In this document: positions 27,180 through 37,060 of the stretch, piece by piece | How the letters are laid out: the number at the start of each line of letters is the position of its first letter | Numbering within the stretch: the stretch's first letter is position 1 | Source: Paraburkholderia sp. SOS3 | GTDB lineage: Bacteria > Pseudomonadota > Gammaproteobacteria > Burkholderiales > Burkholderiaceae | Length of the DNA stretch: 64,000 bases | Direction: 5' to 3' | Assembly: GCF_001922345.1 (NCBI RefSeq) | Contig: NZ_CP018811.1 | Location: 2,914,001 to 2,978,000, forward strand | Program-made: the position numbers and the translations under genes | Notes under the pieces: model-generated | Told to the model about the DNA's origin: nothing | What the model saw: the letters and a program-made list of their open reading frames with translations, nothing else | Databases searched by the model: none

Positions 27180-28100
27180 ATGGAAGCAGTGGAAACAAGC
27201 GTCAAAAGCGGTGTATCTGTTCGCAAGCAACCTAAAGTCTGTCTGATCTTCGCGACGCGCAACCGCGCCGAGCTACTGGGGAAAGCAATTTCGTTCGTCG
27301 ACATACAGACGGTGAAACCCGACCTGATCATCGTCTCGTGCGTCACGGACGAGGACGTCGGCGGCCTTGCAAGCCGACCGGGACTGCTGGTGGTCAAGGG
27401 CCGGCCCGGTCTGACCGCGCAGCGTAACAATGGCTTGAATCATGTGCCGGCCGGGTTCGACGTTCTGATCTTTCTCGACGACGACTTCCTCATGCATCGC
27501 ACGTGGGTCGCCGCAGTCCTTGACGCCTTCGATAGCGATCCATCGATTGCCTGCGTGACAGGAATGACGCTCGCCGACGGCATCAACGGACCCGGCTATT
27601 CCTTCGAAGAAGGCAGCAAAATCCTCGCCGAAACGAACCACGTTCCGCAAACGATGATCGCGGCCGCGACCGGCGGTCCCTACGGCTGCAACATGGCCTT
27701 TCGCGCCCGCAGCATCGCGGGCCTGCGTTTCGATGAGCGGCTCGTGCTCTACGGCTGGCAGGAAGATCGCGATTTCGGCGGCCAGATCTGGAACCGCGGC
27801 GATCGTGTCGTGCGCATCAATACGGCGCTCGGCGTGCATCTCGGCACCAAGGGCGGCCGGATGTCAGGGCGCAGACTCGGGTATTCGCAAGTCATCAATC
27901 CGCTCTATCTGGCGAAAAAGAAGACGATGCCGTTGCGCGACGCGCTCGATCACGTTCTACGCAACGTATTCAGCAATATCACACGCAGCATTTCGCCCGA
28001 GTCCTGGGTCGACCGTCGAGGCCGGCTGAACGGCAATCTGATTGGCGTCTGGGATTTTCTACGCGGAAGACTGACGCCTGAGCGGGCCGAGAAGCTCTGA
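27180..28100 (+). CDS. GT2-family glycosyltransferase
   Basis: The 306-residue GT-A enzyme shows an N-terminal nucleotide-binding segment (KVCLIFATRNRAELLGKAI), a QRNNGL region and the metal-binding FLDDDF motif at ~residue 99, followed by GCNMAFRARSIAGLRFDERL, which is common in GT2 proteins. It would add one sugar during repeat-unit assembly. GGAGGCCGGGG precedes the ATG. It is transcribed opposite to most genes of the locus and convergent with the polymerase gene. Confidence 0.88.
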   Translation: MEAVETSVKSGVSVRKQPKVCLIFATRNRAELLGKAISFVDIQTVKPDLIIVSCVTDEDVGGLASRPGLLVVKGRPGLTAQRNNGLNHVPAGFDVLIFLDDDFLMHRTWVAAVLDAFDSDPSIACVTGMTLADGINGPGYSFEEGSKILAETNHVPQTMIAAATGGPYGCNMAFRARSIAGLRFDERLVLYGWQEDRDFGGQIWNRGDRVVRINTALGVHLGTKGGRMSGRRLGYSQVINPLYLAKKKTMPLRDALDHVLRNVFSNITRSISPESWVDRRGRLNGNLIGVWDFLRGRLTPERAEKL

Positions 28101-28158
28101 CGAAGGCTGTTTGCCGGGAGCCCCATGTCAGGGCACTATGTTAGGTACCCTGTATAAG

Positions 28159-28178
28159 CGGCCCCGTTTCAGGGGCCG
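28159..28178. terminator. GC-rich hairpin between convergent genes
   Basis: CGGCCCC and GGGGCCG arms flank a GTTTCA loop, between the ends of the GT2-type gene and the polymerase gene. There is no clear T-tract on either side, so a bidirectional terminator is plausible but unproven. Confidence 0.35.
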
Positions 28179-28194
28179 GTCTCAACCCCCTGTT

Positions 28195-29601
28195 TCAACC
28201 CCTGACGACGGCCCCGGCGACCGCACCTTGACGACGTCTCGACACGCGCCTTGGCACGCGCGCCGAGAGCGCTCCGGCGGCGGCCGCGAACAGATAGAAA
28301 CACGAGCCGAGTTCGAACACCGAACCCGAAATCGATACGACGATCAACGCCGCCATCACAGCATGCCGCGCCGCATAGCATACGGCGCGTTCCGTGAACG
28401 GATAATCGGCCGACACCGGCGAAAGCAACGATTTGCCGACGAACATCGCATAGCAGAACGTCCCCACGACTCCGAGGCTGCCAAGCAAGACCACCAGAAA
28501 GCTCGACGCGCGAATACTGCCGAGTCCGACGCCTATCCCGTAGGTATCGAAGAAGTTGGTCATTCCCTGCGCATTCCATCCCATCCGTTCGACGCCGGAC
28601 GAGCTGCCGGCTTTGCTCATGACCGTGATGTCGACAAAGTCGCTGAGTGCCTTCACGACCCCCGGCAGGAACAGGACGACGTACAGCACGCCGAGCACGC
28701 CCATGCACGTGGCAATGATCCACATGCGATGCTTGCGCGCGGCGGCCGCTCGCGTGACGAGGCTGGGTCTGCTGAACAGCAGGATGACCAGATACCCGGC
28801 GAGGCCGACATAGGCGCTTCCGGAAGTCGAGATCAGCAGCAGTCCGCCCGTCGCGAAAGCAAGCGCGCCGGCCAGTTTCGGGCGCCACCCGAGTATCCAG
28901 AGATTAAGACAGAACACGAACAGCGGCAGCGAAAAGGTCGAAAACGCCGAAGTCTCGCTGAAGGTGCCGCTGATGCGCACGAGTCCGCCGAGTTCCTCGC
29001 CGGTCAGGTCGGCGAACTGCGCGGTCTTGGTAAACGCGAGCGCATCGACGCCGACTGCGTGCGAAGCAAAGTCGACCACGCCGGAGAGCACGTTGAGCGC
29101 GGTGAGCACGAGCAGCGCGTTCGCGAGGGTCCGGTATGCGCCGCGATATTTCAGGAACGCAGCCATGCAGCAATACACGACGACGTCGCCGACGCAGTAC
29201 ACGACCTGCGAGACATTGCCCGACACCGGAGCGAGCGGTTGCAGCATGATCTCGTCGACGCTGCGATCGACGGGAAACACGAGCGTCGAACCGTGCAGCA
29301 GACGCGGCAGCACGATGGCGCCCATACATGCCCAGACGCTGGTGCAGAGCAGCCAGAAACCCGGCGTGTCCAGCGAGAACGCATCGGCAAGCTTCTTTCC
29401 GCCGACGAGGTTGAACGCCCTTAGCGCGAAGAAGGCAAGAAACAGTTGCGGCGGCAGGATACCCATGCCGCCCAGGCCCAAGGCGAGCGCACACCCGAAC
29501 AGCGAGAATACGGCCATTCCGTAGATCGCGGCGCGATACGACATGTAAAGCACCGCCAGTCCGGTGAGGATCACGGCGATCCCGAATATCGACAGTTCCA
29601 C
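28195..29601 (-). CDS. Wzy-like polysaccharide polymerase
   Basis: The 468-residue protein is strongly hydrophobic with about 11-13 membrane segments and a large central soluble loop (~residues 175-215, containing GLVRISGTFSETSAFSTF). This is the layout of O-antigen/exopolysaccharide polymerases and ligases. Sequence conservation in this class is very low, so topology and context carry the call: it ends a run with two GT4 genes and the locus has Wzx, Wza and Wzc homologues. The start is GTG at 29601 with AAGGGGG upstream. Confidence 0.75.
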   Translation of the reverse strand: MELSIFGIAVILTGLAVLYMSYRAAIYGMAVFSLFGCALALGLGGMGILPPQLFLAFFALRAFNLVGGKKLADAFSLDTPGFWLLCTSVWACMGAIVLPRLLHGSTLVFPVDRSVDEIMLQPLAPVSGNVSQVVYCVGDVVVYCCMAAFLKYRGAYRTLANALLVLTALNVLSGVVDFASHAVGVDALAFTKTAQFADLTGEELGGLVRISGTFSETSAFSTFSLPLFVFCLNLWILGWRPKLAGALAFATGGLLLISTSGSAYVGLAGYLVILLFSRPSLVTRAAAARKHRMWIIATCMGVLGVLYVVLFLPGVVKALSDFVDITVMSKAGSSSGVERMGWNAQGMTNFFDTYGIGVGLGSIRASSFLVVLLGSLGVVGTFCYAMFVGKSLLSPVSADYPFTERAVCYAARHAVMAALIVVSISGSVFELGSCFYLFAAAAGALSARVPRRVSRRRQGAVAGAVVRG

Positions 29602-29642
29602 TTGCTACGCCCCCTTCCAGTCAGCTGCCCTGATGTGCCGTC

Positions 29643-30863
29643 TCACGCGGAGCGCCGGTAAAGCACCGCCGGCGGCGTATCGTCGGCCAACCCGTTGTCC
29701 TGCGCTATCGCGCGTTCCACCGCAGCGAAGAACTCATGTTTGAACCGTTCGGCCGAGAAGCGCATCGCATTGCGGCGGCAGACTTCCCCGCGCAACGGCG
29801 GACGCGCTTCGAAACGCTCCACCGCATCGACGATCGACGCCACCGTCTGTTCGCCGAAGAAAAGCCCGGTGCCGCGCTCGGGATCGGCCGAATCGACGAC
29901 AATTTCGCGCACGCCTCCGCGGCCGAACGCGATCACCGGCGCGCCGCATGCCTGCGCTTCGACCACCGAGATGCCGAAGTCTTCCTCCGCGGCAAACACG
30001 AACGCGCGCGCGCGTTGCATGTAGTCCACCAGCACCGCGTCGGGCTGATAGCCGAGCAGCGTCACGTTAGGCGTCGCGCACGCCTTGGCGCGTGCGAAAT
30101 CGGGGCCTTCGCCGATCACGACGAGACGCCGCGACGGCATCGCCGCAAACGCCTCGACGATCAGCGGAATGCGCTTGTAGGGCACCATGCGCGACGCAAT
30201 CAGGTAGAAGTCTTCATGCTGCGTGCCGAGTTCGAACCGCTCGACATCGACCGGCGGATAGATCACGGCGGCGTCGCTGCCATACGCCTTCCTGATGCGC
30301 CTTGCGACAAAGGCCGAATTGGCGACCAGCGCGTCCACGCCATGCGCGGTTCGCTGGTCCCAGATACGCATGTAGTGCAGCAGCGCGCGTACGATCCAGC
30401 TCTTCATGCCGCGCTGCATGCCGGCTTCGGCCAGATACTGATGCTGCAGATCCCACGCGTAACGGATCGGCGAATGCACATAGCTCACATGCACCTGATG
30501 CGGTCCGGTCAGCACGCCCTTTGCCACCGCATGGCTCGACGAAATCACGAGATCGTAGGAGGACAGATCGAACTGCTCGATCGCGAGCGGCATCAGCGGC
30601 AGGTAGTGGCGAAACGCCCGGCGCGCCCACGGCAGATGTTGAATGAACGACGTATGCGCATGCTTTCCGCCGAGCGCGGCGCGCTGCGAATCCGGAAAGA
30701 AATCGACGATGCTGTAGAGGTCGGCCTGCGGAAACAGTTTCAGAATCTGCTCCACCACCTTTTCCGAACCCGCATACGCTGCGAGCCAGTCGTGCACGAC
30801 GGCGACCCGGCCAAAACGACTGGCGTCGTTCGTTACAGCGGCGGCAAGCGTCACATTAGCCAC
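29643..30863 (-). CDS. Glycosyltransferase, GT4 family
   Basis: The 406-residue GT-B enzyme has an N-terminal acceptor half (VAVVHDWLAAYAGSEKVVEQ, a pattern common among mannosyltransferases of polysaccharide loci) and a C-terminal donor half with EDFGISVVEAQACGAPVIAF. A mannosyl donor would fit the ManC gene in this window, but that is inference. The start is taken as GTG at 30863, preceded by GAGGAGA. This overlaps the 3' end of the upstream glycosyltransferase by 13 bases, which implies coupled translation. Confidence 0.88.
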   Translation of the reverse strand: MANVTLAAAVTNDASRFGRVAVVHDWLAAYAGSEKVVEQILKLFPQADLYSIVDFFPDSQRAALGGKHAHTSFIQHLPWARRAFRHYLPLMPLAIEQFDLSSYDLVISSSHAVAKGVLTGPHQVHVSYVHSPIRYAWDLQHQYLAEAGMQRGMKSWIVRALLHYMRIWDQRTAHGVDALVANSAFVARRIRKAYGSDAAVIYPPVDVERFELGTQHEDFYLIASRMVPYKRIPLIVEAFAAMPSRRLVVIGEGPDFARAKACATPNVTLLGYQPDAVLVDYMQRARAFVFAAEEDFGISVVEAQACGAPVIAFGRGGVREIVVDSADPERGTGLFFGEQTVASIVDAVERFEARPPLRGEVCRRNAMRFSAERFKHEFFAAVERAIAQDNGLADDTPPAVLYRRSA

Positions 30864-31948
30864 GGCGAGATCTCCTCGATCAGCTTGACTGCCGTGGCGC
30901 GCCACGTCAGTTCCGCGGTGCGCGCGCGGCCCCGCTCGCGCAGGCTCTCACGCAACGTGTCGTCGCCGGTAATCTGCTCGAGCAGGCGCGCGAGCTCGGC
31001 GGGATCGTCGGGCGATGTGTAGAGCACGGCGTCGCCGCACGCTTCCTGCACGGCCGGCAATCTCGATGCGATGACGGGACAGCCGAGCGCCAGCGCCTCG
31101 ACAGGCGGCAATCCGAAACCCTCGTAGCGCGACGGATAGACGAAACAGGCCGCGCGCCGGTACAGCGCCGCCAGTTCGCCGTCGCTCACATAACCGACGT
31201 GCTTCACGAATGCGGGCAACGCCTGCTGGCCCGTTCCATATACGCGCGCATCGCCGCCGCCGACCACGACGATGTCGAACTGCGCATCGCGAATCAGACG
31301 CGCGGCCTCGGCCACCAGATGAAAATTCTTGTGCCGGTTGAGGCTTCCGACCGCCAGCACGAATGGACGTCCGTGCAGCGTCTGCGCCACCGCGCCTTCA
31401 TCCTGTTGCACGCGCAACATATGCTCGCCGCTCTCGGGCACGACGCCGATCTTGCCGGCCGGGATCCGGTAAGCGTCGCTCAGCTCGCGCCGCGAGAATT
31501 CCGAAACGGTGATCACGCGCTGCGAAACGCGGCCGATGCGCGGCGCCATCAGGCGATACCACGCGACGAACGAGCGGCTGTAGCTGTCGGGCACGCGCGC
31601 GGGTGCTGCATCGTGCAGCACCGTCACCTGGCGGCGGTACATCAGCGGGCCGGAATTGCAGAGATTGAGCAGTAACTGGCCGCTTGCCGCCTGCGGCAAC
31701 GCGAGCTGTTCCCAGCGCAAACCGCCGCCTTTGCCGCTCGCCCGCAGCCTGATGTGCCGGAATGGGTTGGACATGCAGGCCAGTGCCTGAGGCACGACGA
31801 TCTCAGTCCTGAGACTGGCCACAAGCGGATCGCGCAATTCGACCAGCTGATCGAGCGCGCGCAAGGTTTCGAAGGCGAAGCGATCGACACCCGTGGCGCG
31901 GCGTCCAAGAAAGCGGCCGTTGATCAGCAGATTGGGAGCATGTTTCAT
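30851..31948 (-). CDS. Glycosyltransferase, GT4 family
   Basis: The 365-residue protein has the GT4 donor site YEGFGLPPVEALALGCPVIA and the junction segment VGSLNRHKNFHLVAEAA. The N-terminal NGRFLGRRATGVDRFAFETL, NLCNSGPL and VSEFSRREL motifs show it is a paralogue of the enzyme at 21758-22867. It is the first of a three-gene minus-strand run (two GT4 genes, then the polymerase) lying 397 bases downstream of the Wzc homologue. Confidence 0.9.
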   Translation of the reverse strand: MKHAPNLLINGRFLGRRATGVDRFAFETLRALDQLVELRDPLVASLRTEIVVPQALACMSNPFRHIRLRASGKGGGLRWEQLALPQAASGQLLLNLCNSGPLMYRRQVTVLHDAAPARVPDSYSRSFVAWYRLMAPRIGRVSQRVITVSEFSRRELSDAYRIPAGKIGVVPESGEHMLRVQQDEGAVAQTLHGRPFVLAVGSLNRHKNFHLVAEAARLIRDAQFDIVVVGGGDARVYGTGQQALPAFVKHVGYVSDGELAALYRRAACFVYPSRYEGFGLPPVEALALGCPVIASRLPAVQEACGDAVLYTSPDDPAELARLLEQITGDDTLRESLRERGRARTAELTWRATAVKLIEEISPWLM

Positions 31949-32345
31949 CGACGAAGGTCCGGGATATCGCTCGTGGCGGGAAGTCGTGCGCGCGCCATAT
32001 CACCGCAACCGCGCGAACGGAACCGACCTGCGAGGCAATTCAGTTCACATGTTTTCCAGTGTGACCCGTCTTCGCGTCGAAGAATGTTCGCCGTCGCCCA
32101 TAGCTGCGCTGATCTGCATGCCCTCCCGGGTCGGGCTCGATCCGATCGCTTCACCGGCGGCCCGACGAGCCGCAGCCCGTTTTTCGGCGCGGCTTTCAAG
32201 CGGTCGACGACAACGGGTTTCCCTCGTAGCCGAGGGACGCATACGTCTCGTGCAAGAGCCAGCGACCCATCTGCGCGGCGCCGCTTATTGCCGTATCTAC
32301 GCGTGCCGGATCGCTGCATCGGCGATCCGGGCAATGGTGCTTTCC
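31949..32345. other. 397-base gap after the Wzc homologue
   Basis: No gene, hairpin terminator or repeat is recognised here. It separates the export/control genes from the glycosyltransferase run on the same strand and may hold an internal promoter. Confidence 0.35.
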
Positions 32346-34589
32346 CTAGTCGGCAGCGGCTCTTCTCCCTTCCTTCACTACGCCGTAGCTCGCATAACCA
32401 TAAGCGGCGTATGCATCGCCATAGCGCCCGGGACGCGACACCATATCGTTGAAAATCACGCCGCGAATCGGCACGCCAACCTGTTCGAAACGGCGCACCG
32501 ATTCGCGCAGTTCGGATACGCTCGTGGCGCCCTGGCGCGCAATCACGAATACCGTGCCCGCCAGCTTCCCGATAATGCCGGCATCCGCCACCGGCAACAC
32601 CGGCGGTGCGTCGATCAGCACGAGGTCGTAGGCCTCGTTGGCCCACGCCACGAACTCCCTGAAGCTGCCTTCGCGCAGCAGTTCGCTTGCATTGGTCACA
32701 TAGCCGCCCGTCGCGACGAAGTCGACGCCGGGCATCACCTCGCGATACACCACCTGGTCGTAATCCTGGTTCAGCTCGAAGATATTGGTGACGCCGGGGG
32801 TGCTCGGCACGCCCATGTGCTGGTTCAACGAGCCGCGCCGCAGATCGGCGTCGACCAGCAGCACACGCTTGCCCGACGCGCCGAACACGGCGGCCAGATT
32901 GACCGAGACGAACGATTTGCCCACCATCGGCGTCGGCCCGGCCAGCAACACGACGCGGTTCGCGGCATCCACGAGCGAATGTTCGAGCGCGCTGCGGAAG
33001 CTGCGCAGGCTTTCGACAGCCGGGTCGAATACGGCCTTGTGCGCAAGCACCATGTTCGTGCCCGGCGCACCGCGCGGCACGCGGCGCGTCAGCGAATGCT
33101 GGATGCGGCTGCGCGGCACGGCCGCGAAGACCGCGAGCCCCGTCCCCACTTCGATCTCGTCCACGAGCGAGACGCCACGATTCAACCGGTGACGCAACAG
33201 CACGATCGCCGAACCGATCAACATCCCGGTGAAGAACGCCGCGAGCAGCAAAACGACGCGCTTTGGCCGAACCGGGCTCTCCCCCGGCACCGCGGCATCG
33301 ATCATGCGCACGTTCGACACGCGGCCGGCCTTGAGCAGGCGCATCTGCTCGCGGCTATTCAGCAGATTCGTGTAGATATTCGTATCGACGGTCACTTCGC
33401 GCTGCAAACGCACGAGGTGCTGTTCCAGCGGCGGCAGCGCGCGCGTCTGTCCCGCGAGATCTTTCAGCGACTTCTCCGCTTCGGCGACCTGCCCGTTCAC
33501 GGCGACGAGCGCGGGGTTGTCCTCGGTGAAGCGTGCCATCAACATGGCGCGCTGCTGGCGCAGGTCGGCGATACGCTGCTGCGCGATCGCGGAACTCTGC
33601 AGCAGTGCCGTCGCCTCGGCACCCAGGTTGACGGCCCCATGCTCGGAACGGAACGTGTTGTACTCGTTCTCGGCTTTCTCGAGTTGTTCCTTCAGCACCG
33701 GCAGTTGCTGATCGAGGAAGGCAATCGATTTTTCCGCTTCTTCCTGCGTGCGCTTCGCGTTCTGCCGCAGATACTCGCTGCCGATCGCATTGAGGATCGT
33801 GGCGGTCAGAACCGGATCTTCGCCGTCGAGCACCACGCCGATCACATCGGACTCCTTGCCCTTCTCCGAAATCGCCAGCGCGGTCTGCAGCGACTTGATC
33901 GCCGTCAGTTCCGAACTGCGCGACAGATCGAAGTCCGTACCGGGCTGCGCATCGATGCGGTTCACGAGCAGATCGATCGTGCCGTCCGCGGCCGGCGCAT
34001 GCAGCTTCTCGCCCACATGTCCATCGAGCGTGATGCCGCGATACTCGAGCGTGTAGGCGCCGTTGCCCCGGTAGGTCAGGACGAACGGCTTGCCGAGCAA
34101 CTGCGGCGGGACGTCGAATTGCGCCACGTCGATCGCTTCGTCGCCCCATGCATAGCCCTGCCACCCCGACCAGCCGGCGAGGTTCAGATGCTGCGCGGCC
34201 CAGCGGCCGACAACCGGAAAATAGCGCGGCGTCGCGTGAATATAGAGCTTCGTCGCATTCACGGCCGACGAGACGACGAGCCGCGAACGCAGCACCTCGA
34301 TTTCCGCCGTCGCACCGGTCTTGATCGCGAATTGCGCGGAAATATCGGCAAGCGCCGTTTTTGCGGGATTCGGGTTTTCTTCCACCTGAATGAGCATGTC
34401 CGACTGATACACCGGACGCGCCAGTAGCGCATACATGCCGCCCAACAGCGTACAGACCGCCGCGACGATCAGGATCGTCTTGCGGCCAGAGTGCAGCGTA
34501 TCGAGCAGATTGCCCATATGTCCGCCGTCGGGCGCGATCGGCATGATCGTTTCGATGGGCCCTTCCAGCAGATAGTCACGCTGATTCAT
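32346..34589 (-). CDS. Wzc/BceF-type polysaccharide co-polymerase and tyrosine autokinase
   Basis: This inner-membrane protein controls chain length and export in Wzy-dependent exopolysaccharide synthesis. The 747-residue product has an N-terminal Wzz-type domain with a first membrane segment (~residues 30-55), long coiled coils (~260-410), a second membrane segment (~440-460) with proline-rich flanks (GESPVRPKRVV), and a cytoplasmic BY-kinase domain. The kinase has Walker A GPTPMVGKS (~550-560), Walker A' LLVDADLRRG and Walker B LVLIDAPPVLP. The C-terminus carries a tyrosine cluster (YGDAYAAYGYASYG), the usual autophosphorylation site. The ATG at 34589 follows GGAGAAC. It is 55 bases downstream of the Wza homologue. 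No low-molecular-weight tyrosine phosphatase gene accompanies it here, unlike the cepacian bce locus. Confidence 0.95.
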   Translation of the reverse strand: MNQRDYLLEGPIETIMPIAPDGGHMGNLLDTLHSGRKTILIVAAVCTLLGGMYALLARPVYQSDMLIQVEENPNPAKTALADISAQFAIKTGATAEIEVLRSRLVVSSAVNATKLYIHATPRYFPVVGRWAAQHLNLAGWSGWQGYAWGDEAIDVAQFDVPPQLLGKPFVLTYRGNGAYTLEYRGITLDGHVGEKLHAPAADGTIDLLVNRIDAQPGTDFDLSRSSELTAIKSLQTALAISEKGKESDVIGVVLDGEDPVLTATILNAIGSEYLRQNAKRTQEEAEKSIAFLDQQLPVLKEQLEKAENEYNTFRSEHGAVNLGAEATALLQSSAIAQQRIADLRQQRAMLMARFTEDNPALVAVNGQVAEAEKSLKDLAGQTRALPPLEQHLVRLQREVTVDTNIYTNLLNSREQMRLLKAGRVSNVRMIDAAVPGESPVRPKRVVLLLAAFFTGMLIGSAIVLLRHRLNRGVSLVDEIEVGTGLAVFAAVPRSRIQHSLTRRVPRGAPGTNMVLAHKAVFDPAVESLRSFRSALEHSLVDAANRVVLLAGPTPMVGKSFVSVNLAAVFGASGKRVLLVDADLRRGSLNQHMGVPSTPGVTNIFELNQDYDQVVYREVMPGVDFVATGGYVTNASELLREGSFREFVAWANEAYDLVLIDAPPVLPVADAGIIGKLAGTVFVIARQGATSVSELRESVRRFEQVGVPIRGVIFNDMVSRPGRYGDAYAAYGYASYGVVKEGRRAAAD

Positions 34590-34644
34590 CTTGTTCTCCA
34601 GGTGGCGTGCGCGCTGAGTGTCGTAGCTTCGGTTCATGCGGGTT

Positions 34645-35913
34645 TCAGTAACCCACCGCGCGGCTCGCGGCGGCGGCTTGGGTAGTCGGCAGAATCAGAC
34701 TGATGACGCGGCTCCACTTGACGAGCGTGGAGGTATCGACAAACACGACATCGTTGGGCTGCAATGCGAACGAATCGGCCATGGCCATCGCGGACGCACT
34801 GCTCGCGTCGAGATGGAATACGACCGGATTTGCGCTGTCCTGTCCGCGCACGACATAGACCTGAGACGCATCGGCCGACGCCTGGGCGATCCCGCCCGCG
34901 TTGCCGAGCGCCTGGTTCAGCGACATATGTCCGTTGTTGAACGCCACGCCGCCGGGGCGCTCGACCTCGCCGACCACGAAGACCTTGCTGTCCGCCGCCG
35001 CGTAGACGCGGACGAGGTCGCCGTCGCGCAACACGATGCGATCGGGATTGAAGCCCTTGCGGATCATCTCCGGCATATCGACCGCCACGGTCGTATCGCC
35101 GCGCGTCACGGCGACGCGCGAGCGGTCGGCGAGGCTCGTGAAGCCGCCGGCCCGGTTGATCGCTTCAGGCAGCGTCATCGGCCTGTCGTTGAGCACTTCG
35201 ACGCCCGGCGTCTTGACCTCGCCGTCGACGTAGACGCGCTTGCTGCGGTACGTCTGGATGCGCACCGTGACCTGCGGCTTGCGCACGTAGCGCGCGAGCT
35301 TTTCGGAGAGCGCATCGCGCACCCCCATCTCCGACATGCCTTCGACCTTCAGCGGACCAATATAGGCATACTGAATGAAGCCGTCGTTATCGACCGTGTA
35401 GCCCGGAGACACGGAACGGTCTCCCGCGGCGCTGTCGGTGCCGCTGCTCGAGGTCGGCAGGTTGAGCTCGGGATGATCCCAGACCACGATGCTGAGAATA
35501 TCGCCGGGCCCGATCTGGTATGGCGTGGCTTTGGCGAACAGCTTCTCCACGTCTGTGGGAACGCCTTTGGGCCGCGCGGCCAGTTCCTTTTGCACGAGCT
35601 CGCTCGTGATCTCGACGAGTTGGGCGTTTGCCGCGCCCGGAATGCCCTTGGTCACCACGCTGTCGGGCACGCCCCCGCCCGATGCACCGCCCGTCGCCGC
35701 GGCTGCGTTGCTCGCCGCTGCGGCGCCGCCGCTGGTAGCGGAGTTCGAACCCGGACCGCCATAGGTCATGCCCGGCGCCATCGCGCAGCCGCTCAGCACC
35801 ACGAGCGCGAGCCACGCGGCGCACACGGCGCCCCGGCGCAATGTTCGCGTGACGCCGGCATGCCGCGCGCCACGCGCGCACGCATCGATCGATTCCATCG
35901 CATAGAGTCCCAT
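34645..35913 (-). CDS. Wza/BceE-type outer-membrane polysaccharide export lipoprotein
   Basis: The 422-residue protein has a signal peptide ending in a lipobox (VVLSGC, Cys ~43), a low-complexity Gly/Ala/Ser stretch (~50-85), a polysaccharide-export domain beginning at YQIGPGDILSIVVWDHPEL (~130), and SLBB-type beta-grasp repeats (KRVYVDGEVKTPGVEVLNDR and KVFVVGEVERPGGVAFNNG). It would form the outer-membrane channel paired with the Wzc homologue encoded just downstream. Confidence 0.93.
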   Translation of the reverse strand: MGLYAMESIDACARGARHAGVTRTLRRGAVCAAWLALVVLSGCAMAPGMTYGGPGSNSATSGGAAAASNAAAATGGASGGGVPDSVVTKGIPGAANAQLVEITSELVQKELAARPKGVPTDVEKLFAKATPYQIGPGDILSIVVWDHPELNLPTSSSGTDSAAGDRSVSPGYTVDNDGFIQYAYIGPLKVEGMSEMGVRDALSEKLARYVRKPQVTVRIQTYRSKRVYVDGEVKTPGVEVLNDRPMTLPEAINRAGGFTSLADRSRVAVTRGDTTVAVDMPEMIRKGFNPDRIVLRDGDLVRVYAAADSKVFVVGEVERPGGVAFNNGHMSLNQALGNAGGIAQASADASQVYVVRGQDSANPVVFHLDASSASAMAMADSFALQPNDVVFVDTSTLVKWSRVISLILPTTQAAAASRAVGY

Positions 35914-35992
35914 TGCAATACCCCCAATTTCGTTACAAGGCTCCGGGCCATGCCGTGTGGCCCGGATACCCGACGTGTCGGCGTATTCCCGC

Positions 35993-37060
35993 TCAATACG
36001 CCCCGCTACGGCGAATCACCACGAAAAACGTCTTGAACAGAATCCCAATGTCTTTGCGGAAGGTCCAGTTCGTGACATAAGTGACATCGAGCGAGACGCG
36101 TGTCGCGTAATCGACGTCGTTGCGTCCGCTCACCTGCCAGAGACCCGTGATGCCGGGCGTCGCCATCAGGTAGTACTTGCTCGCGTCGCCGTAACGCTCG
36201 AGCTCCTGATCGACGATCGGGCGCGGGCCGACAAAGCTCATCTCGCCGCGCAGGACGTTCCAGATCTGCGGCAATTCGTCGAGACTCGAGCGCCGCAGGA
36301 AATGACCGATCCGCGTCACGCGCACGTCGTTCTTGAGCTTGAATTCGCGCTCCCACTCGGCGCGCGCCTCGGGATCGCGCGCAAGCAGATCCTTGAGCGC
36401 CTGCTCCGAATTCACGACCATCGAGCGAAACTTCAGGCAACGAAATTTCTTTCCATGTCGGCCGACGCGCGTGTGTCCGTATAACGCCGGACCGCCATCG
36501 CGCTTGACCATCAATGCGATGACGAGGAAGACGGGCGCGAGCAAAACGAGCGCGCTTGCCGCTGCAACGATGTCGAACAGGCGCTTGAGCGCATGCCCCA
36601 CGACAGCGCTGCGCACCACGCTGCGGCGCGCCGTGACCTCGAGCGGCTCGCGGGTCCACCATGCCCGCGCGAGGCGCAGCACGCTGAACTCCGAAAAGAA
36701 CAAGGTGTGCGACAGCAGCAGCGAAATACCTGTCGTGAGCGTCCAGTAGATAAACCACGGCAACGGCAGCAGGCGGTCATGATGAATCGCGTAAAGCAGC
36801 ACGAGTCCGCACAGTTGCACGGCAAGCCACGCGAACGCCGTGCGGCCTGCCACGTTGAAAACCGATCGGCTGCCGCGCGTACCGTAGGTGCCGCAAGCGG
36901 GAAACACCGACAACGCAAGCGCCGCACAAAACGCCACGAGGGCGGGATCGGGATGACGCGCTTCGCCCATCATCGCGAAGTTCAGGTTAAGGTGTGCGCC
37001 GCATACGGCGCCCAGCACGATCAGCACAATATCGACCGTACGTTGCGTTAGCTCAGACAT
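35993..37060 (-). CDS. Priming phosphoglycosyltransferase, WcaJ/WbaP-like, shortened
   Basis: This enzyme should start each repeat unit by moving a sugar-phosphate onto undecaprenyl phosphate. The 355-residue protein has four N-terminal membrane segments, then a re-entrant helix ([21 protein letters not shown]) and the PGT core with [24 protein letters not shown] and SFVGPRP, ending in [13 protein letters not shown] and a conserved tail. Large family members (~460 residues) have a Rossmann-like domain between the fourth segment and the core; here only ~40 residues link them. The start at MSELTQ (37060) is chosen for the GAGGTAGGGGAC site upstream. It is the first gene of the minus-strand export operon. 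Confidence 0.9.
   Translation of the reverse strand: MSELTQRTVDIVLIVLGAVCGAHLNLNFAMMGEARHPDPALVAFCAALALSVFPACGTYGTRGSRSVFNVAGRTAFAWLAVQLCGLVLLYAIHHDRLLPLPWFIYWTLTTGISLLLSHTLFFSEFSVLRLARAWWTREPLEVTARRSVVRSAVVGHALKRLFDIVAAASALVLLAPVFLVIALMVKRDGGPALYGHTRVGRHGKKFRCLKFRSMVVNSEQALKDLLARDPEARAEWEREFKLKNDVRVTRIGHFLRRSSLDELPQIWNVLRGEMSFVGPRPIVDQELERYGDASKYYLMATPGITGLWQVSGRNDVDYATRVSLDVTYVTNWTFRKDIGILFKTFFVVIRRSGAY

Noticed and set aside
32045..32242. Small open frame in the gap after the Wzc homologue
   Set aside because: It is Arg/Glu-rich with no ribosome binding site, and the frame is interrupted just outside. There is no evidence for a gene.
31893..34427. Long open frame on the + strand opposite the Wzc homologue
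   Set aside because: The sense strand encodes a complete Wzc-type protein with Walker motifs; the antisense frame has only His/Arg-rich composition.
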